DNA of 64,000 bases from contig JBJLEF010000008.1 in assembly GCA_045565995.1 (NCBI GenBank), positions 248,001-312,000 on the forward strand, in the 5' to 3' direction. The notes beneath the pieces are model-generated. The model was not told the DNA's origin, did not search any database, and saw only the letters and a list, made by a program, of their open reading frames with translations. This document shows positions 35,195-44,691 of this stretch, one piece after another. This DNA comes from UBA721 sp002705165 (lineage in GTDB: Bacteria > Planctomycetota > Planctomycetia > Pirellulales > Pirellulaceae). A program made the position numbers and the translations under genes. Each line of letters opens with the position of its first letter. Position 1 is the first letter of the stretch.

Positions 35195-36274
35195 ATGCAA
35201 AGGATTCCCCAGAGGATGGCAAGGCAAGAAATAACGCTGGGACAAATCGTGGAAATGCTATCGGCAAAATCCGACGGCGATCCAGGCTTTGTCATTGCAG
35301 ATGCGGGCCCCATTCGTGAATGCAAGTCAGACTGGATTACATTTGTCAGCGACGAAAAACATTTCCGAAAATTCGAGGACTCGGACGTTCAAGTTGCCAT
35401 TGTCAGTCAGGACATGCCCGAATCAACCAAGATGACTGTTCGAGTTGAAAATGCTGTTACTGCTTTCTCTCAAGTCGTTCGCCTCTTCAGAAACGCGATG
35501 AAGCCGCCGACCAAAGGGATTCACCCGTCCGCTACGGTTAGCCCTACTGCAACACTGGGGAAGAACATCACCCTCGCTGCCGGCGTGATCGTCGGCGACA
35601 ACGTCACTGTAGGCGACGGGAGTTGTATTCTTGAAAACAGTGTCGTCATGGATGGTACAACGATTGGGGAGCAAGTCATAATTTTCCCGAATGTGACGAT
35701 TTACGATAATACGAAAATCGGCGACCGCTGTATCTTACATGCTGGCTGTAATCTCGGGGCTTATGGCTTCGGGTATGACTCCTCATCAGGAAAACACCTA
35801 TTATCAAATCAACTTGGATTCGTTGTCCTTGAAGACGAAGTAGAAGTAGGTGCTAACAGCTGTATCGACCGAGGAACATTCGGCAGCACTCGAATAGGCC
35901 ACGGGACCAAAATCGATAATCTGGTTCAGATTGCACACAACTGCCAAATTGGAAAATATAATCTTATTTGTGCCCAGGTCGGTATTGCTGGCAGCGCAAG
36001 CACAGGCGACTATGTCGTCATGGGCGGTCAAGTCGGAATTGCTGACCACGTGGTGGTCAGCCCTCAAACAAGGATCGGCGCACAAAGCGGTGTTATTAGT
36101 GATGCTAAAAAAGACAAATACTTTGGCACGCCAGCTCGCAATGCTGCCAAATTCATGAGAGAAACAGCAGCACTGGGTAAACTTCCTGATATGCTCAAGC
36201 AAATAAGAGAGCTTGAAAAGCAGCTAAATGCCCTCACTGAATCATCAGATTCCACACAGCAGGATGCAGCCTAA
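35195..36274 (+). CDS. lpxD: UDP-3-O-acylglucosamine N-acyltransferase
   Basis: Left-handed beta-helix enzyme adding the second acyl chain in lipid A synthesis, 359 residues. An N-terminal uridine-binding domain (about 8-105, LGQIVEML, WITFVSDEKHF) precedes hexapeptide repeats from about 110 to 310 (GIHPSATVSPTATLGKNI, GFGYDSSSGKHL, SCIDRGTFGSTRIGHGTKIDNLVQIAHN with the catalytic His, QVGIAGSASTGDYVVMGGQVG). A short coiled coil ends it. Start could also be the ATG at 35216. lpxI follows after two bases, so the two are coupled. Confidence 0.96.
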   Translation: MQRIPQRMARQEITLGQIVEMLSAKSDGDPGFVIADAGPIRECKSDWITFVSDEKHFRKFEDSDVQVAIVSQDMPESTKMTVRVENAVTAFSQVVRLFRNAMKPPTKGIHPSATVSPTATLGKNITLAAGVIVGDNVTVGDGSCILENSVVMDGTTIGEQVIIFPNVTIYDNTKIGDRCILHAGCNLGAYGFGYDSSSGKHLLSNQLGFVVLEDEVEVGANSCIDRGTFGSTRIGHGTKIDNLVQIAHNCQIGKYNLICAQVGIAGSASTGDYVVMGGQVGIADHVVVSPQTRIGAQSGVISDAKKDKYFGTPARNAAKFMRETAALGKLPDMLKQIRELEKQLNALTESSDSTQQDAA

Positions 36275-36276
36275 CC

Positions 36277-37197
36277 GTGGACAACATCCCTGCATTAACA
36301 TCAGAAGCCCGACTAGATGCTGAAGCTGTTGGATTAATGGCTGGCTGGGGAGAATACCCTGTCATCGTGGCTCGCAGCCTCAAGAAACAGGGCTACCGAG
36401 TTATCTGTATAGGAATTAAGGGACATGTGGACTCGGAACTAGCGAAAGAGTGTGATGAATTCACGATGGGTCCGATTGGCAAAGCTGGTATGGCCATTCG
36501 TTTCTTCAAGCAGCACAATGTGCACCATATCACCTTCGCCGGCAAAATCCACAAGGTTAAATTCTTTCAAAAATTTGCGTGGCTCGACTACATCCCGGAC
36601 AGGGCGTCATTACGAATGTTCTACGACTTTGTCATCACCAAGAAAAAAGATCGTAAAGACGACACCTTCCTATTAGCATTTGTAAATCTATTCGAACGGC
36701 ATGGAATCTCAGTACTTCCGGCCACATATTTCGCCCCGGAGATCCTCGTGAAGCAAGGCAACCTAACCTGCTCTAAGCTATCAAAATCGCAAGAACTTGA
36801 TATTCAGTTTGGTTGGAAAATCGCCAAACAAATGGGGGGGCTCGATGTTGGACAAACCGTTGTTGTCAAAAATCAGGCCGTGCTCGCGGTAGAAGCAGTG
36901 GAAGGCACGGATCTTTGTATTCAACGAGCTGGCGAATTGTGCAAACAAGGGGGATTTACAGTTGTGAAAGTCGCCAAGCCACAGCAAGACAGTCGGTTTG
37001 ATGTCCCAGCGGTCGGGGTAGGTACGCTCGAAGCGATTAAAAAAGCCGGTGGTAATTGTCTGGCGATTGAAGCCGGACACACTATCATCCTCAATGAAGC
37101 CGATGTCACCGAATTTGCCCGAAAAAACAAGATCTCAGTCGTAGCCCTTAAAGACGGACAAGTATCCGTCGAAGATACCCAACGCGATGCTGCTTAA
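36277..37197 (+). CDS. lpxI: UDP-2,3-diacylglucosamine pyrophosphatase LpxI
   Basis: Hydrolyses UDP-2,3-diacylglucosamine to lipid X, replacing LpxH in many bacteria. It has 306 residues with the family features GLMAGWGEYPVIVARSLKKQG (about 21-41), ITFAGKIHKVKFF, DDTFLLAFVNLFERHGI and AVEAVEGTD-type residues (about 207-215) and KVAKPQQDSRFDVPAVGVGTLE. It begins with GTG two bases after the lpxD stop, translationally coupled. Together they support an outer membrane with lipid A. Confidence 0.95.
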   Translation: MDNIPALTSEARLDAEAVGLMAGWGEYPVIVARSLKKQGYRVICIGIKGHVDSELAKECDEFTMGPIGKAGMAIRFFKQHNVHHITFAGKIHKVKFFQKFAWLDYIPDRASLRMFYDFVITKKKDRKDDTFLLAFVNLFERHGISVLPATYFAPEILVKQGNLTCSKLSKSQELDIQFGWKIAKQMGGLDVGQTVVVKNQAVLAVEAVEGTDLCIQRAGELCKQGGFTVVKVAKPQQDSRFDVPAVGVGTLEAIKKAGGNCLAIEAGHTIILNEADVTEFARKNKISVVALKDGQVSVEDTQRDAA

Positions 37198-37228
37198 GTC
37201 GCGAATTGCAAACTTTCATTAAGGCTGC

Positions 37229-37930
37229 TTAGCACAAATCGTCGAGCGTCACAATTCGAGAGACGTCCGCCAATTCAGTCGCGATTGCGTCTTCCCCAGT
37301 TGACGTCCGATCAATCCAAATACCTTGCCAACCAGCCTCTAATGCTGGTTGTATATCATTATCTAACCGGTCACCAATCAGCACAATTTGCTCCGCCGGC
37401 ACGGCAAGCCGCTCAGTGATACCGTCACAAAAACCTCTAGCCGGCTTATTCCAGCCTAACTGAGCTGAATGAAAGACGTGCTGCACCTGACTCAGAATCG
37501 AATCGCGCTGAACGATCCCTTCCAAGCGACTATCAAAATTAGAGGCGATGCCCAGTTGGAATCCACGACGCAACAACCGCTCAAAACAGTCCTTGACATC
37601 ATCGTAAACACGCCATGCTTCACTGGAAGCAAAATAATCCCACAGTTCATGAAAGAGTTCATTTCCTGCTGATTTGAAGTCAGGAAACGTTCCTTCCACG
37701 ACTTTCACCCATGCAGCAAGCGTCGATTCTTCCGTTACGCGCATCTGGGAATTTTCAGCGCTAAAGACTCGGGAGAACACCTGTTTGAAGCGAATTAACA
37801 CTTCCTCTTGCTCCAAACCGTCGATGTAACGACTGCCAATATCGACATAGGTCTGAGCAATACTCGGTTGGGGAGCCAGCACGGTCCCGACAGCATCGAA
37901 TAACACTATTCTAATATCATCAGCTAACAT
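37229..37930 (-). CDS. HAD-superfamily hydrolase (subclass IA)
   Basis: Phosphatase-like HAD protein of 233 residues. Motif I is IVLFDAVGTVLAPQP (nucleophile Asp12, with Ala in place of the usual second Asp at +2). Motif II is GIASNFDSRLEG (about 133), motif III the Lys in LGWNKPARGF (about 165) and motif IV LIGDRLDNDIQPALEAG (about 193). Because the +2 Asp is replaced, phosphatase activity may be altered; haloacid-dehalogenase-like members tolerate such changes. It is convergent with lpxI and has no informative neighbour. Confidence 0.87.
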   Translation of the reverse strand: MLADDIRIVLFDAVGTVLAPQPSIAQTYVDIGSRYIDGLEQEEVLIRFKQVFSRVFSAENSQMRVTEESTLAAWVKVVEGTFPDFKSAGNELFHELWDYFASSEAWRVYDDVKDCFERLLRRGFQLGIASNFDSRLEGIVQRDSILSQVQHVFHSAQLGWNKPARGFCDGITERLAVPAEQIVLIGDRLDNDIQPALEAGWQGIWIDRTSTGEDAIATELADVSRIVTLDDLC

Positions 37931-37965
37931 TTCCGACTCAGTGGAAACCTGTAAAAAAGGGGCTT

Positions 37966-40050
37966 CTATAAAAATAATCTGACGATATCGTTGGACACAA
38001 TAAACAGCATGAAGCCCAGCAACAGAAACATGAACATCACCGACAAGGTTCCCTGAATGCGTTCACTCACCGGCTTACGTGTAATTAACTCGATGGTCAA
38101 AAACACAAAGTGTCCACCGTCCAGCACTGGAATCGGCAAAAAGTTTAAAATCGCGAGGTTGGCACTGAGCATTGTCAGGAACAAAAGTAAGCGAGTCACA
38201 CTTTGGGATGCTTCATCTTTCGCAACCTTGATAATCATGACCGGCCCACCAAGATCGCGTACGGAAGCTGTCCCATCAGCAATCCAACCAAGCGTTTGCC
38301 CCACTCGTTGCAGATCCTGTTTAGTTCGAATCCACCCTTGAGACATTGCTTCTCCTAACCCGTCAACCTGATGAACACGCTGCAAAGGATTAAATACGAC
38401 TCCGCGTGAGGGCTGGAAATAATCTTCGACAGCCGTCCACTCAGGTACAATCTCCACCAGTTCATCCAGACCTTCTCGTTCAAATATCAATTTTGTTTCA
38501 ACCGTTGAATTAGCCAACTGCGAACTGCCATGAACGTGAAACCAGGTCCAGTACTGCGACATACTTCTGACAGCAAGCAGTTCACTATCAACATTCTCGC
38601 CAGCGTTAGCCTCTTCCCGCTGAACATACTGAGTTGCAACTAATTCATCACCAACTTCAACCTGAGCAACTGACGAGGCTACCACAAGATGGCTGGTACG
38701 ATAAGCCAGTCCCAGCGATGTCAGACATCCCACAGCGTTTGGCACACGAGCCATATGAGTAACACCGCTTTGAAAGGCGGGATCAGTAATTTCCACCAGT
38801 GCTGCATCCGCTTCAGGACCACGTCGCACACTAAAAATTACTTCTTGCCCATCGAAGGCCGTTAAATACTGAGGTAATTGAATTGCGCCAACACTGGCAA
38901 GATCGACGCCGTTTACCTTTTCAATCACGTCACCTAGTTGGAAGCCCAGTTCAACTGCCTTGCTTCCTTCCTGAAAGGAAGTGATCGGGCCGATTCCTAA
39001 AACAAAGCCGGGACCGTTCATCTTTAATGGAGGGATGGTCAGAACCATCTCAGATCCTGTGCGTAACACTTTGACTTGTATCGATTTGCCCGGATTTTTA
39101 GCGAATGCCTCCTGAACTTCCCATCCCAGCCGTTGCCGCTTCTCTTTCGGCCCGTAGCCATCGAATGAAATGGTTGTGCCTTCCACTTCAATAACCTCGT
39201 CTCCGGGCATTAATGACGTTTCAACCTCTTCACCTTCCGGATCGAGAGGGGCTGTCGTGAAGGCAACCGTGCTATTAGCTGCATTCACAATCCCCACAGC
39301 CCGCTGTTTGCCATCATTACTCATCTGCACTGGAATAACATTACTGGTCCGCTTTTGCCGCTGACGATCAACGACTCGAAACGGAATCTCGTTGGAACCT
39401 TCCATGCCGGCGCCGATCACCGCATATCTCAGATCCCAGGTATAGCGATAGAAGAAACTGTCTTCGTCATCCTCACTAAAACCAACAAGGTCATAACCTG
39501 ATTCCCATCCTGCTTTCCATGCGGGCGACCCGTAGGTTACTCCCCCCACCGCGGCAGGCTGAATCGGTGTTCCAATTTTGTAAGCAGCCGCGGCCATTAG
39601 AATCCCGAAGATCAGGTTCATAATCACTCCGGCAGAAATAATCGCCATACGTTGGGGAACATTTTTGGCTGGGTAACTCCGAGGATTTAATACTTCTTCG
39701 CCGTCTTCATTAACGGTGCGAATCCGGGACGCTTCTTCTTCTGCCTGATTCGGATTATCATCCTGCCCCAGCATTTTGACGTAGCCACCGAGTGGAATCG
39801 TTCCGAGACCATATTCTGTTTCACCCCACTGGAACTTAAAGATAGCTCCGGGCAATCTAAGCGGGCCAAGTCTTATAGGCACATCAAAACCGACGTAAAA
39901 TTTATCGCACTGCACACCACAGGCTTTAGCAACTAGAAAATGGCCAAGTTCATGAACAAAAATGACAAAGCCAAGTCCAATCAGGACTTTGCCAATGTTC
40001 CATGCACCTTCCAAAAACCCGTCAAACGACGCGGCAATTAAGGTTTCCAA
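37966..40050 (-). CDS. rseP: RIP metalloprotease RseP (site-2 protease), long form
   Basis: Intramembrane zinc protease that cleaves membrane-bound signalling proteins such as anti-sigma factors. It is 694 residues against about 450 in E. coli. HELGH (about 33-37, VIFVHELGHFLVAKACG) is near the N-terminus and the LNFLPIPVLDGGHFVF motif supplying the third metal ligand is near 640. Between them are two PDZ-type domains (around 265-330 and 350-400) and a further unassigned periplasmic region of about 170 residues. Its TTG start overlaps the end of dxr by 13 bases, with GGAG inside dxr. dxr-rseP is a common order. Confidence 0.95.
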   Translation of the reverse strand: METLIAASFDGFLEGAWNIGKVLIGLGFVIFVHELGHFLVAKACGVQCDKFYVGFDVPIRLGPLRLPGAIFKFQWGETEYGLGTIPLGGYVKMLGQDDNPNQAEEEASRIRTVNEDGEEVLNPRSYPAKNVPQRMAIISAGVIMNLIFGILMAAAAYKIGTPIQPAAVGGVTYGSPAWKAGWESGYDLVGFSEDDEDSFFYRYTWDLRYAVIGAGMEGSNEIPFRVVDRQRQKRTSNVIPVQMSNDGKQRAVGIVNAANSTVAFTTAPLDPEGEEVETSLMPGDEVIEVEGTTISFDGYGPKEKRQRLGWEVQEAFAKNPGKSIQVKVLRTGSEMVLTIPPLKMNGPGFVLGIGPITSFQEGSKAVELGFQLGDVIEKVNGVDLASVGAIQLPQYLTAFDGQEVIFSVRRGPEADAALVEITDPAFQSGVTHMARVPNAVGCLTSLGLAYRTSHLVVASSVAQVEVGDELVATQYVQREEANAGENVDSELLAVRSMSQYWTWFHVHGSSQLANSTVETKLIFEREGLDELVEIVPEWTAVEDYFQPSRGVVFNPLQRVHQVDGLGEAMSQGWIRTKQDLQRVGQTLGWIADGTASVRDLGGPVMIIKVAKDEASQSVTRLLLFLTMLSANLAILNFLPIPVLDGGHFVFLTIELITRKPVSERIQGTLSVMFMFLLLGFMLFIVSNDIVRLFL

Positions 40051-41195
40051 CGTAATATCTCCTCTCGAGCCCAGTGATCAAGCTCTATAACGCGCTCTAA
40101 ATCCGGGTTCGGGTCGTAGTCATGATGATTTAGTACGTCACGGCAAGCCGAAACGATTTGAGTGAATTCTAACCGCCCATGCAGAAAACCGGCAACCGCT
40201 GATTCGTTAGCAGCATTTAATACTGCCCCACAAGTTCCACCACGTTCAGCTACTTCACGCCCCAACAACAACGCCGGAAACCGCTCATAATCAGGTGGAA
40301 TAAACTCGCATTTAAATGTTTTTGACAAATCCAGTTTGGCAGCCGGGCCTTCCCAACGCTGTGGATAGGACAAGGCATATTGAATTGGGAGTTTCATATC
40401 CGGAGGGCTCATTTGAGCCAGCACGCTGCCATCACAGAATTCAACCATCGAATGCACGATGGATTGCGGATGAACGACAACATCAATCTTATCGATTGAT
40501 AACCCGAACAACCAGCGGGCCTCAATAATCTCCAACGCTTTGTTCATCATGGTTGCTGAATCGACGGTAATTTTAGGGCCCATATTCCAAGTGGGATGAG
40601 CCAATGCTTCTTGAACAGTGACGTCGTCCAACTGCTCAAGCGTATGATTTCTAAAGGGGCCGCCACTAGCCGTCAATATTACTCGGGCAACTTCTGTTTC
40701 CCGACCTGCACGCATAGCCTGAAAAATCGCACTGTGCTCGCTGTCTACCGGAAGAATAGAAACACCGCGATCACTAGCCAATTGCATAACCAATGGTCCG
40801 GCTGTTACCAGTGTTTCTTTATTAGCCAAGGCAATCGTTTTTCCTGCTTCGATCGCAGCCCATGTACCTCGCAGCCCTGCACTTCCAACAATCGCAGAAA
40901 CGACGATGTCAACATCGTCCCGAGTAACTAACTCAATAATGCCTTCCTGCCCCGACAAGACCTTGGTCTGGCTGAAATCTGACAACTGTAGATTTCTTAG
41001 CTGTGATTGGTCTGAGATAACAGCAACAGCCGGTTTAAATTCAGCGACCTGCTGAGCGAGCAACTCCAGATTCGAGTGGCCCGTGATACCAACCACACGA
41101 AACCGCTCGGCACATGCCTGCACAACCTCCAGCGTACTACGACCGATGCTACCGGTCGAACCGAGAATTGCGATATTTTTCAAGCCTGAATTCAT
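40038..41195 (-). CDS. dxr: 1-deoxy-D-xylulose 5-phosphate reductoisomerase
   Basis: Makes MEP, the committed isoprenoid precursor, with NADPH and a divalent metal. It has 385 residues with the NADPH fold IAILGSTGSIGRSTLEVV (about 7-24), ALANKETLVTAGPLVM (about 121-136), the metal-site LPVDSEHSAIFQ (about 146-157) and LTASGGPFRNHTLEQL. IVHPQSIVHSMVEFCDGS-type residues and NAANESAVAGFL follow. The last bases overlap rseP, an operon. With ispE it shows isoprenoid synthesis by the MEP route. Confidence 0.97.
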   Translation of the reverse strand: MNSGLKNIAILGSTGSIGRSTLEVVQACAERFRVVGITGHSNLELLAQQVAEFKPAVAVISDQSQLRNLQLSDFSQTKVLSGQEGIIELVTRDDVDIVVSAIVGSAGLRGTWAAIEAGKTIALANKETLVTAGPLVMQLASDRGVSILPVDSEHSAIFQAMRAGRETEVARVILTASGGPFRNHTLEQLDDVTVQEALAHPTWNMGPKITVDSATMMNKALEIIEARWLFGLSIDKIDVVVHPQSIVHSMVEFCDGSVLAQMSPPDMKLPIQYALSYPQRWEGPAAKLDLSKTFKCEFIPPDYERFPALLLGREVAERGGTCGAVLNAANESAVAGFLHGRLEFTQIVSACRDVLNHHDYDPNPDLERVIELDHWAREEILRWKP

Positions 41196-41287
41196 TCTTT
41201 ACCGAGCAATTAACCGTCGGGGAAATAATCATTCTAGAAGGGGGGCGATGTTGCCGCAATACAATAGAAGACAAGGCCAAGATACTA

Positions 41288-42232
41288 TCAATTAGTGGAA
41301 TGACCGGCAAACTCTGCTATTGTCGGCAAGGAAGTTTGCGCGCCTCGACGCGTGACGCTCAAGCTGGCCGCTTGCACCGCTAAGGCCACCGCCTCTGAAA
41401 ACACCGTACCTGAAGCTAATTGAGCGGCTAATACCCCATTAAAACAATCACCCGCAGCGGTCGTATCCACAGCATCTACCTGAGGAGCTGCGACCTCAAC
41501 AAAACTTCCTTCGCCCTCGATGACAACAACTCCCTCGGAGCCCATCGTAACAACCACTATAGCAATTCCAAACTTACGGATGATTACTCGGGCAGCTTCC
41601 ACTGCGGACGCAACATCCTGAATCTCAACTCCTGATAACTGACAAGCTTCATGCTCATTAGGAGTAAGAATATCCACCTTATTCATCAACCCATGCTCTG
41701 CTAATCCAGGTACAACAGGAGCAGGATTGAGAATGATCATTGCGCCACCTGCTTTGCTTCGCTTGACCGCTGCGTGAATCGTATCTAGTGGAACTTCCAA
41801 GGAAGCCAACAGGACTGCCACGTTCCCAAACTCCTCGTCGCCCAGGCCTTCTACATCGGCAACGGATAACGCTGCATTCGCCCCCGGAGCAACGCAGATC
41901 ATGTTTTCGGCTTGCTGGTCTACAAAAATAGCGGCGACCCCTGTGGCGAATCCTTTTTTTTTGACAATTAAAGAGGCATTCAGGTGAGGCTCATTCTGAT
42001 AATCCTGGACAACACTGTGACCGAAATCGTCATCACCTACTGCCGCCAAAAATACAACATCCGGTGAAGCTGAACTCCCGCCTCGAGCTGATGCGACAGC
42101 CTGATTCGCACCTTTCCCTCCATTAATCTGCGAAAACATTCCTCCCAGAACGGTCTCTCCCGGAGAAGGTAACGTGTCTGTTTCAAGCACTAAATCGAGA
42201 TTAATGGATCCGATGACCATTAGGCAACTCAT
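41288..42232 (-). CDS. rbsK: Ribokinase (PfkB family)
   Basis: Sugar kinase phosphorylating ribose at O5, about 314 residues. Visible: MVIGSINLDLVLETDTLPSPGET, the glycine pair GGKGANQAVASARGG (about 38-52), LNPAPVVPGL, TPNEHEACQLSG and the ATP-site/catalytic DAVDTTAAGDCFNGVLAAQL (Asp about 250). GGGGAG five bases before the ATG at 42232 sets this start over an upstream TTG. The substrate could be another ribosyl compound, but sequence resemblance is best for ribokinase. No transporter or hydrolase partner is adjacent. Confidence 0.9.
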   Translation of the reverse strand: MSCLMVIGSINLDLVLETDTLPSPGETVLGGMFSQINGGKGANQAVASARGGSSASPDVVFLAAVGDDDFGHSVVQDYQNEPHLNASLIVKKKGFATGVAAIFVDQQAENMICVAPGANAALSVADVEGLGDEEFGNVAVLLASLEVPLDTIHAAVKRSKAGGAMIILNPAPVVPGLAEHGLMNKVDILTPNEHEACQLSGVEIQDVASAVEAARVIIRKFGIAIVVVTMGSEGVVVIEGEGSFVEVAAPQVDAVDTTAAGDCFNGVLAAQLASGTVFSEAVALAVQAASLSVTRRGAQTSLPTIAEFAGHSTN

Positions 42233-42342
42233 AATACTCCCCTTTGTTCCCAACCAAATACTCTCCTCACAATACCATGTCTACCCACTCCGTCTTGATT
42301 TGTCCCTCAACTCTTTGGGAAACGCCGGACTGGAAAACGATT

Positions 42343-42430
42343 AAAAACTGATGTGGCTAGGCCGAGCAAGACCAGGCTGCAACGGACAAGTTCAATCGGG
42401 TAGACAAGCCTCCCGGCGTCAGTTTTTTTT
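42343..42430 (+). ncRNA. Candidate structured RNA or leader upstream of exported oxidoreductase
   Basis: AAAAACTGATG (42343-42353) pairs with CGTCAGTTTTT (42417-42427) in an 11-bp stem with one wobble, enclosing about 63 GC-richer bases, and is followed by an eight-T run. An inner GGCT/AGCC pairing is possible. It ends about 105 bp before the oxidoreductase start. It could be a small RNA, a terminated leader or riboswitch-like element. On the other strand it also ends in five Ts. No known RNA family was recognised. Confidence 0.35.
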
Positions 42431-42535
42431 ATTCCTACAAATTGAACTTAGTTTCATTAGGGTGTACGCTTTAGTACATCACACTCAAATTTATAAGTAT
42501 TAATTCTAATTCGAATACTCGAAGGAGTTTCTAGA

Positions 42536-43927
42536 ATGACTAAACGTCAACAACGACGTGACTTCATGAAGTTAACTGCAGCAGCAAGCACTGGATTCTT
42601 TGCTGCCAGCGGAGTAGAGCTAAAAGCAAGCACGTCTGCCAATGAAGTGATTCGATGGGCCTGTGTCGGGGTCGGTGGTAAAGGTACCAGCGATTCCAAC
42701 GATGCTGCTCGTCATGGTGAAATCGTCGCAATCTGTGATATCGATGACGGCAACCTAAATAAAGCAGCTGAAAAATGGCCAAAAGCTAAAAAGTTCCATG
42801 ACTATCGCAAGATGTTCGAGGAAGCAGGTGACAGCTTTGACGGAGTTACCGTGAGTACACCTGACCATAATCACGGACCGGCCGCTGCTCTCGCGCTCAA
42901 AGCGAAAAAGCACACTTTCACTCAGAAGCCTCTGACTCACACCATTCAGGAAGCTCGCCACCTTGGCGACCTGGCCAAAGAAGCTGGTGTTCAAACTCAA
43001 ATGGGTAACCAAGGGACAGCGTCCAGCAACCTTCGTCGTAGTGCTGCACTACTTCGTAATGGCGTAGTGGGAACAGTGAAGGAAGTACACGTTTGGACAA
43101 ACCGACCGGTTTGGCCTCAAGGTGGCGGGCGTCCAACAGACACTCCTGCCATTCCTGACCACATTCACTGGCCAGAATTTCTGGGCCCTGCAAAGCATCG
43201 TCCCTACCATCCTTCCTACACTCCCTTTAAGTGGCGTGGTTGGTGGGATTTCGGAACCGGTGCATTGGGTGACATGGCTTGCCATACTTTAAACATGCCA
43301 TTTATGGGACTGGACCTATTTGATCCCACCAGCGTTGTAGCTGAAACCAGTGGTCACAACAAAGAAACTTATCCGGCGAAGTGCAAAATCACTTTTGAAT
43401 TCCCGGAATACAAAGGCCGTCCTGCTGTGACCATGTACTGGTACGATGGTGGTGAAAAACCAGATCGTGCACTGTTCCCAAAACGCAACCAGTTCAAGGA
43501 TAAGAATGGCAAAGAAATTGTTGCTGACACGAAGGCTTACGCCCGTCTACTGAACACTGGTTCACTGATTGTTGGTGACAAGGGCTCGTTCTTTTCGCCC
43601 GGCGATTATGGTCAGGACGCTCGTCACACGGGTATACTTCAGGGTGACAATTTTACCTTGGTGGGCGATCTCACTCAGGAAGTCGAATTCCCGGAATCCC
43701 CAGGTCACTTCACCGAATTGGCAAATGCCATCAAAGGTGGGCCGGCCCCGATTTCCAACTTCCCAAACTACGCAGGTCCTCTTACCGAAACGATCCTTCT
43801 TGGCAACCTCGCTGTCTATGCTGATGGCAAGAAGATCGAATGGGATGCGAAAAACATGGTGCCAACCAATGCTCCAGAAGTCGCTCACATTGTTCGCAAA
43901 GAGTACCACAATGGGTACGGAATCTAA
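42536..43927 (+). CDS. Tat-exported Gfo/Idh/MocA family oxidoreductase
   Basis: NAD(P)-dependent dehydrogenase-like protein of 463 residues. A twin-arginine signal with RRDFMKLTAAASTGFFAAS (about 7-25) predicts export in folded form with cofactor. The Rossmann region is ACVGVGGKGTSDSNDAARHG (about 42-61), followed by the VSTPDHNHGPAAALALKAKKHTFTQKPLTH block (about 105-135) with the family Lys-Pro, and a MocA C-terminal domain. Such proteins are expanded in planctomycetes; substrates are usually sugars or inositols. The start has GAAGGAG eight bases upstream. A strong terminator follows. Confidence 0.93.
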   Translation: MTKRQQRRDFMKLTAAASTGFFAASGVELKASTSANEVIRWACVGVGGKGTSDSNDAARHGEIVAICDIDDGNLNKAAEKWPKAKKFHDYRKMFEEAGDSFDGVTVSTPDHNHGPAAALALKAKKHTFTQKPLTHTIQEARHLGDLAKEAGVQTQMGNQGTASSNLRRSAALLRNGVVGTVKEVHVWTNRPVWPQGGGRPTDTPAIPDHIHWPEFLGPAKHRPYHPSYTPFKWRGWWDFGTGALGDMACHTLNMPFMGLDLFDPTSVVAETSGHNKETYPAKCKITFEFPEYKGRPAVTMYWYDGGEKPDRALFPKRNQFKDKNGKEIVADTKAYARLLNTGSLIVGDKGSFFSPGDYGQDARHTGILQGDNFTLVGDLTQEVEFPESPGHFTELANAIKGGPAPISNFPNYAGPLTETILLGNLAVYADGKKIEWDAKNMVPTNAPEVAHIVRKEYHNGYGI

Positions 43928-43968
43928 GATTCTTAATTCGATTGTGGTTTGACTTAGCTCCACGATAC

Positions 43969-44006
43969 GGCCGTGAATACCACTTGGTATTCACGGCCTT
44001 TTTTTT
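43969..44006 (+). terminator. Intrinsic terminator after oxidoreductase gene
   Basis: GGCCGTGAATACC, loop ACTT, GGTATTCACGGCC form a perfect 13-bp stem followed by eight Ts, 42 bp after the stop codon. Confidence 0.93.
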
Positions 44007-44083
44007 ATGCCATAATTAGCTCCACGCACATCACTTAGGTGCTATTACCACTGAAGACTCACAACTTTGATCACAGGTGAACC

Positions 44084-44659
44084 ATGGCAAAAGTATTGAT
44101 GCCGTTAGGAGATGCAACCGAGGCTCTGGATACGTTTTACCCCTTCTTCCGTCTCAAGGAAGCTGGCTATGAAGTTATCGTCGCCGGCCCGGAAGCCCGT
44201 CTCTATCACACCGTACTGCACGAAATCCCGCCCGATTCCAGTATCCCATGGGATATCACTCAGGAACGACCTGCTTATTTCATCAAAGCTGAAGTTGCGT
44301 TCAAAGACATTAATCCGGACGAATATGCCGGTGTATTTATTTCAGGTGGACGAGCTCCGGAGTACATTCGCTATGACGAAGATCTTAACCGCGTCGTGAA
44401 GGCCATTCACGATGCAGGTAAGCCCGTTGCCAGTGTCTGCCATGGTATCGAAATCCTGACATCAGCCGGCATCATCAACGGTCGAAATGTAACGACCGTT
44501 GCCAAGTGTGCTATGGATGCTGAGCAGGGTGGAGGAAATTATGTCAATCAGGAAACCGTCGTCGATGGAAATATCGTTTCGGCGAGAACATGGCACGACA
44601 ACGCTCCACTAATGAGAACCTTCCTGGAAATGCTGGACGCCGAACAAAGTGCCAGCTGA
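44084..44659 (+). CDS. DJ-1/PfpI family protein
   Basis: Class I glutamine-amidotransferase-like protein of 191 residues. The nucleophile-elbow cysteine is in VASVCHGIEIL (about 116-126), the general Glu is in the DATEALDTFYPF region (about 9-20) and a His follows Cys directly. Family members include proteases, deglycases and stress proteins; which applies is unknown. The C-terminus is ARTWHDNAPLMRTFLEML. It is followed 32 bp later by a COG0523 GTPase in the same direction, a possible operon. Confidence 0.92.
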   Translation: MAKVLMPLGDATEALDTFYPFFRLKEAGYEVIVAGPEARLYHTVLHEIPPDSSIPWDITQERPAYFIKAEVAFKDINPDEYAGVFISGGRAPEYIRYDEDLNRVVKAIHDAGKPVASVCHGIEILTSAGIINGRNVTTVAKCAMDAEQGGGNYVNQETVVDGNIVSARTWHDNAPLMRTFLEMLDAEQSAS

Positions 44660-44691
44660 CACAAAGTATTGACCAAAAGGATGAAACAACC

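Noticed and set aside
44590..44691. Earlier start of the COG0523 GTPase inside the PfpI gene
   Set aside because: The P-loop domain starts right after the ATG at 44692, which has a ribosome site; the extra part overlaps the previous gene.
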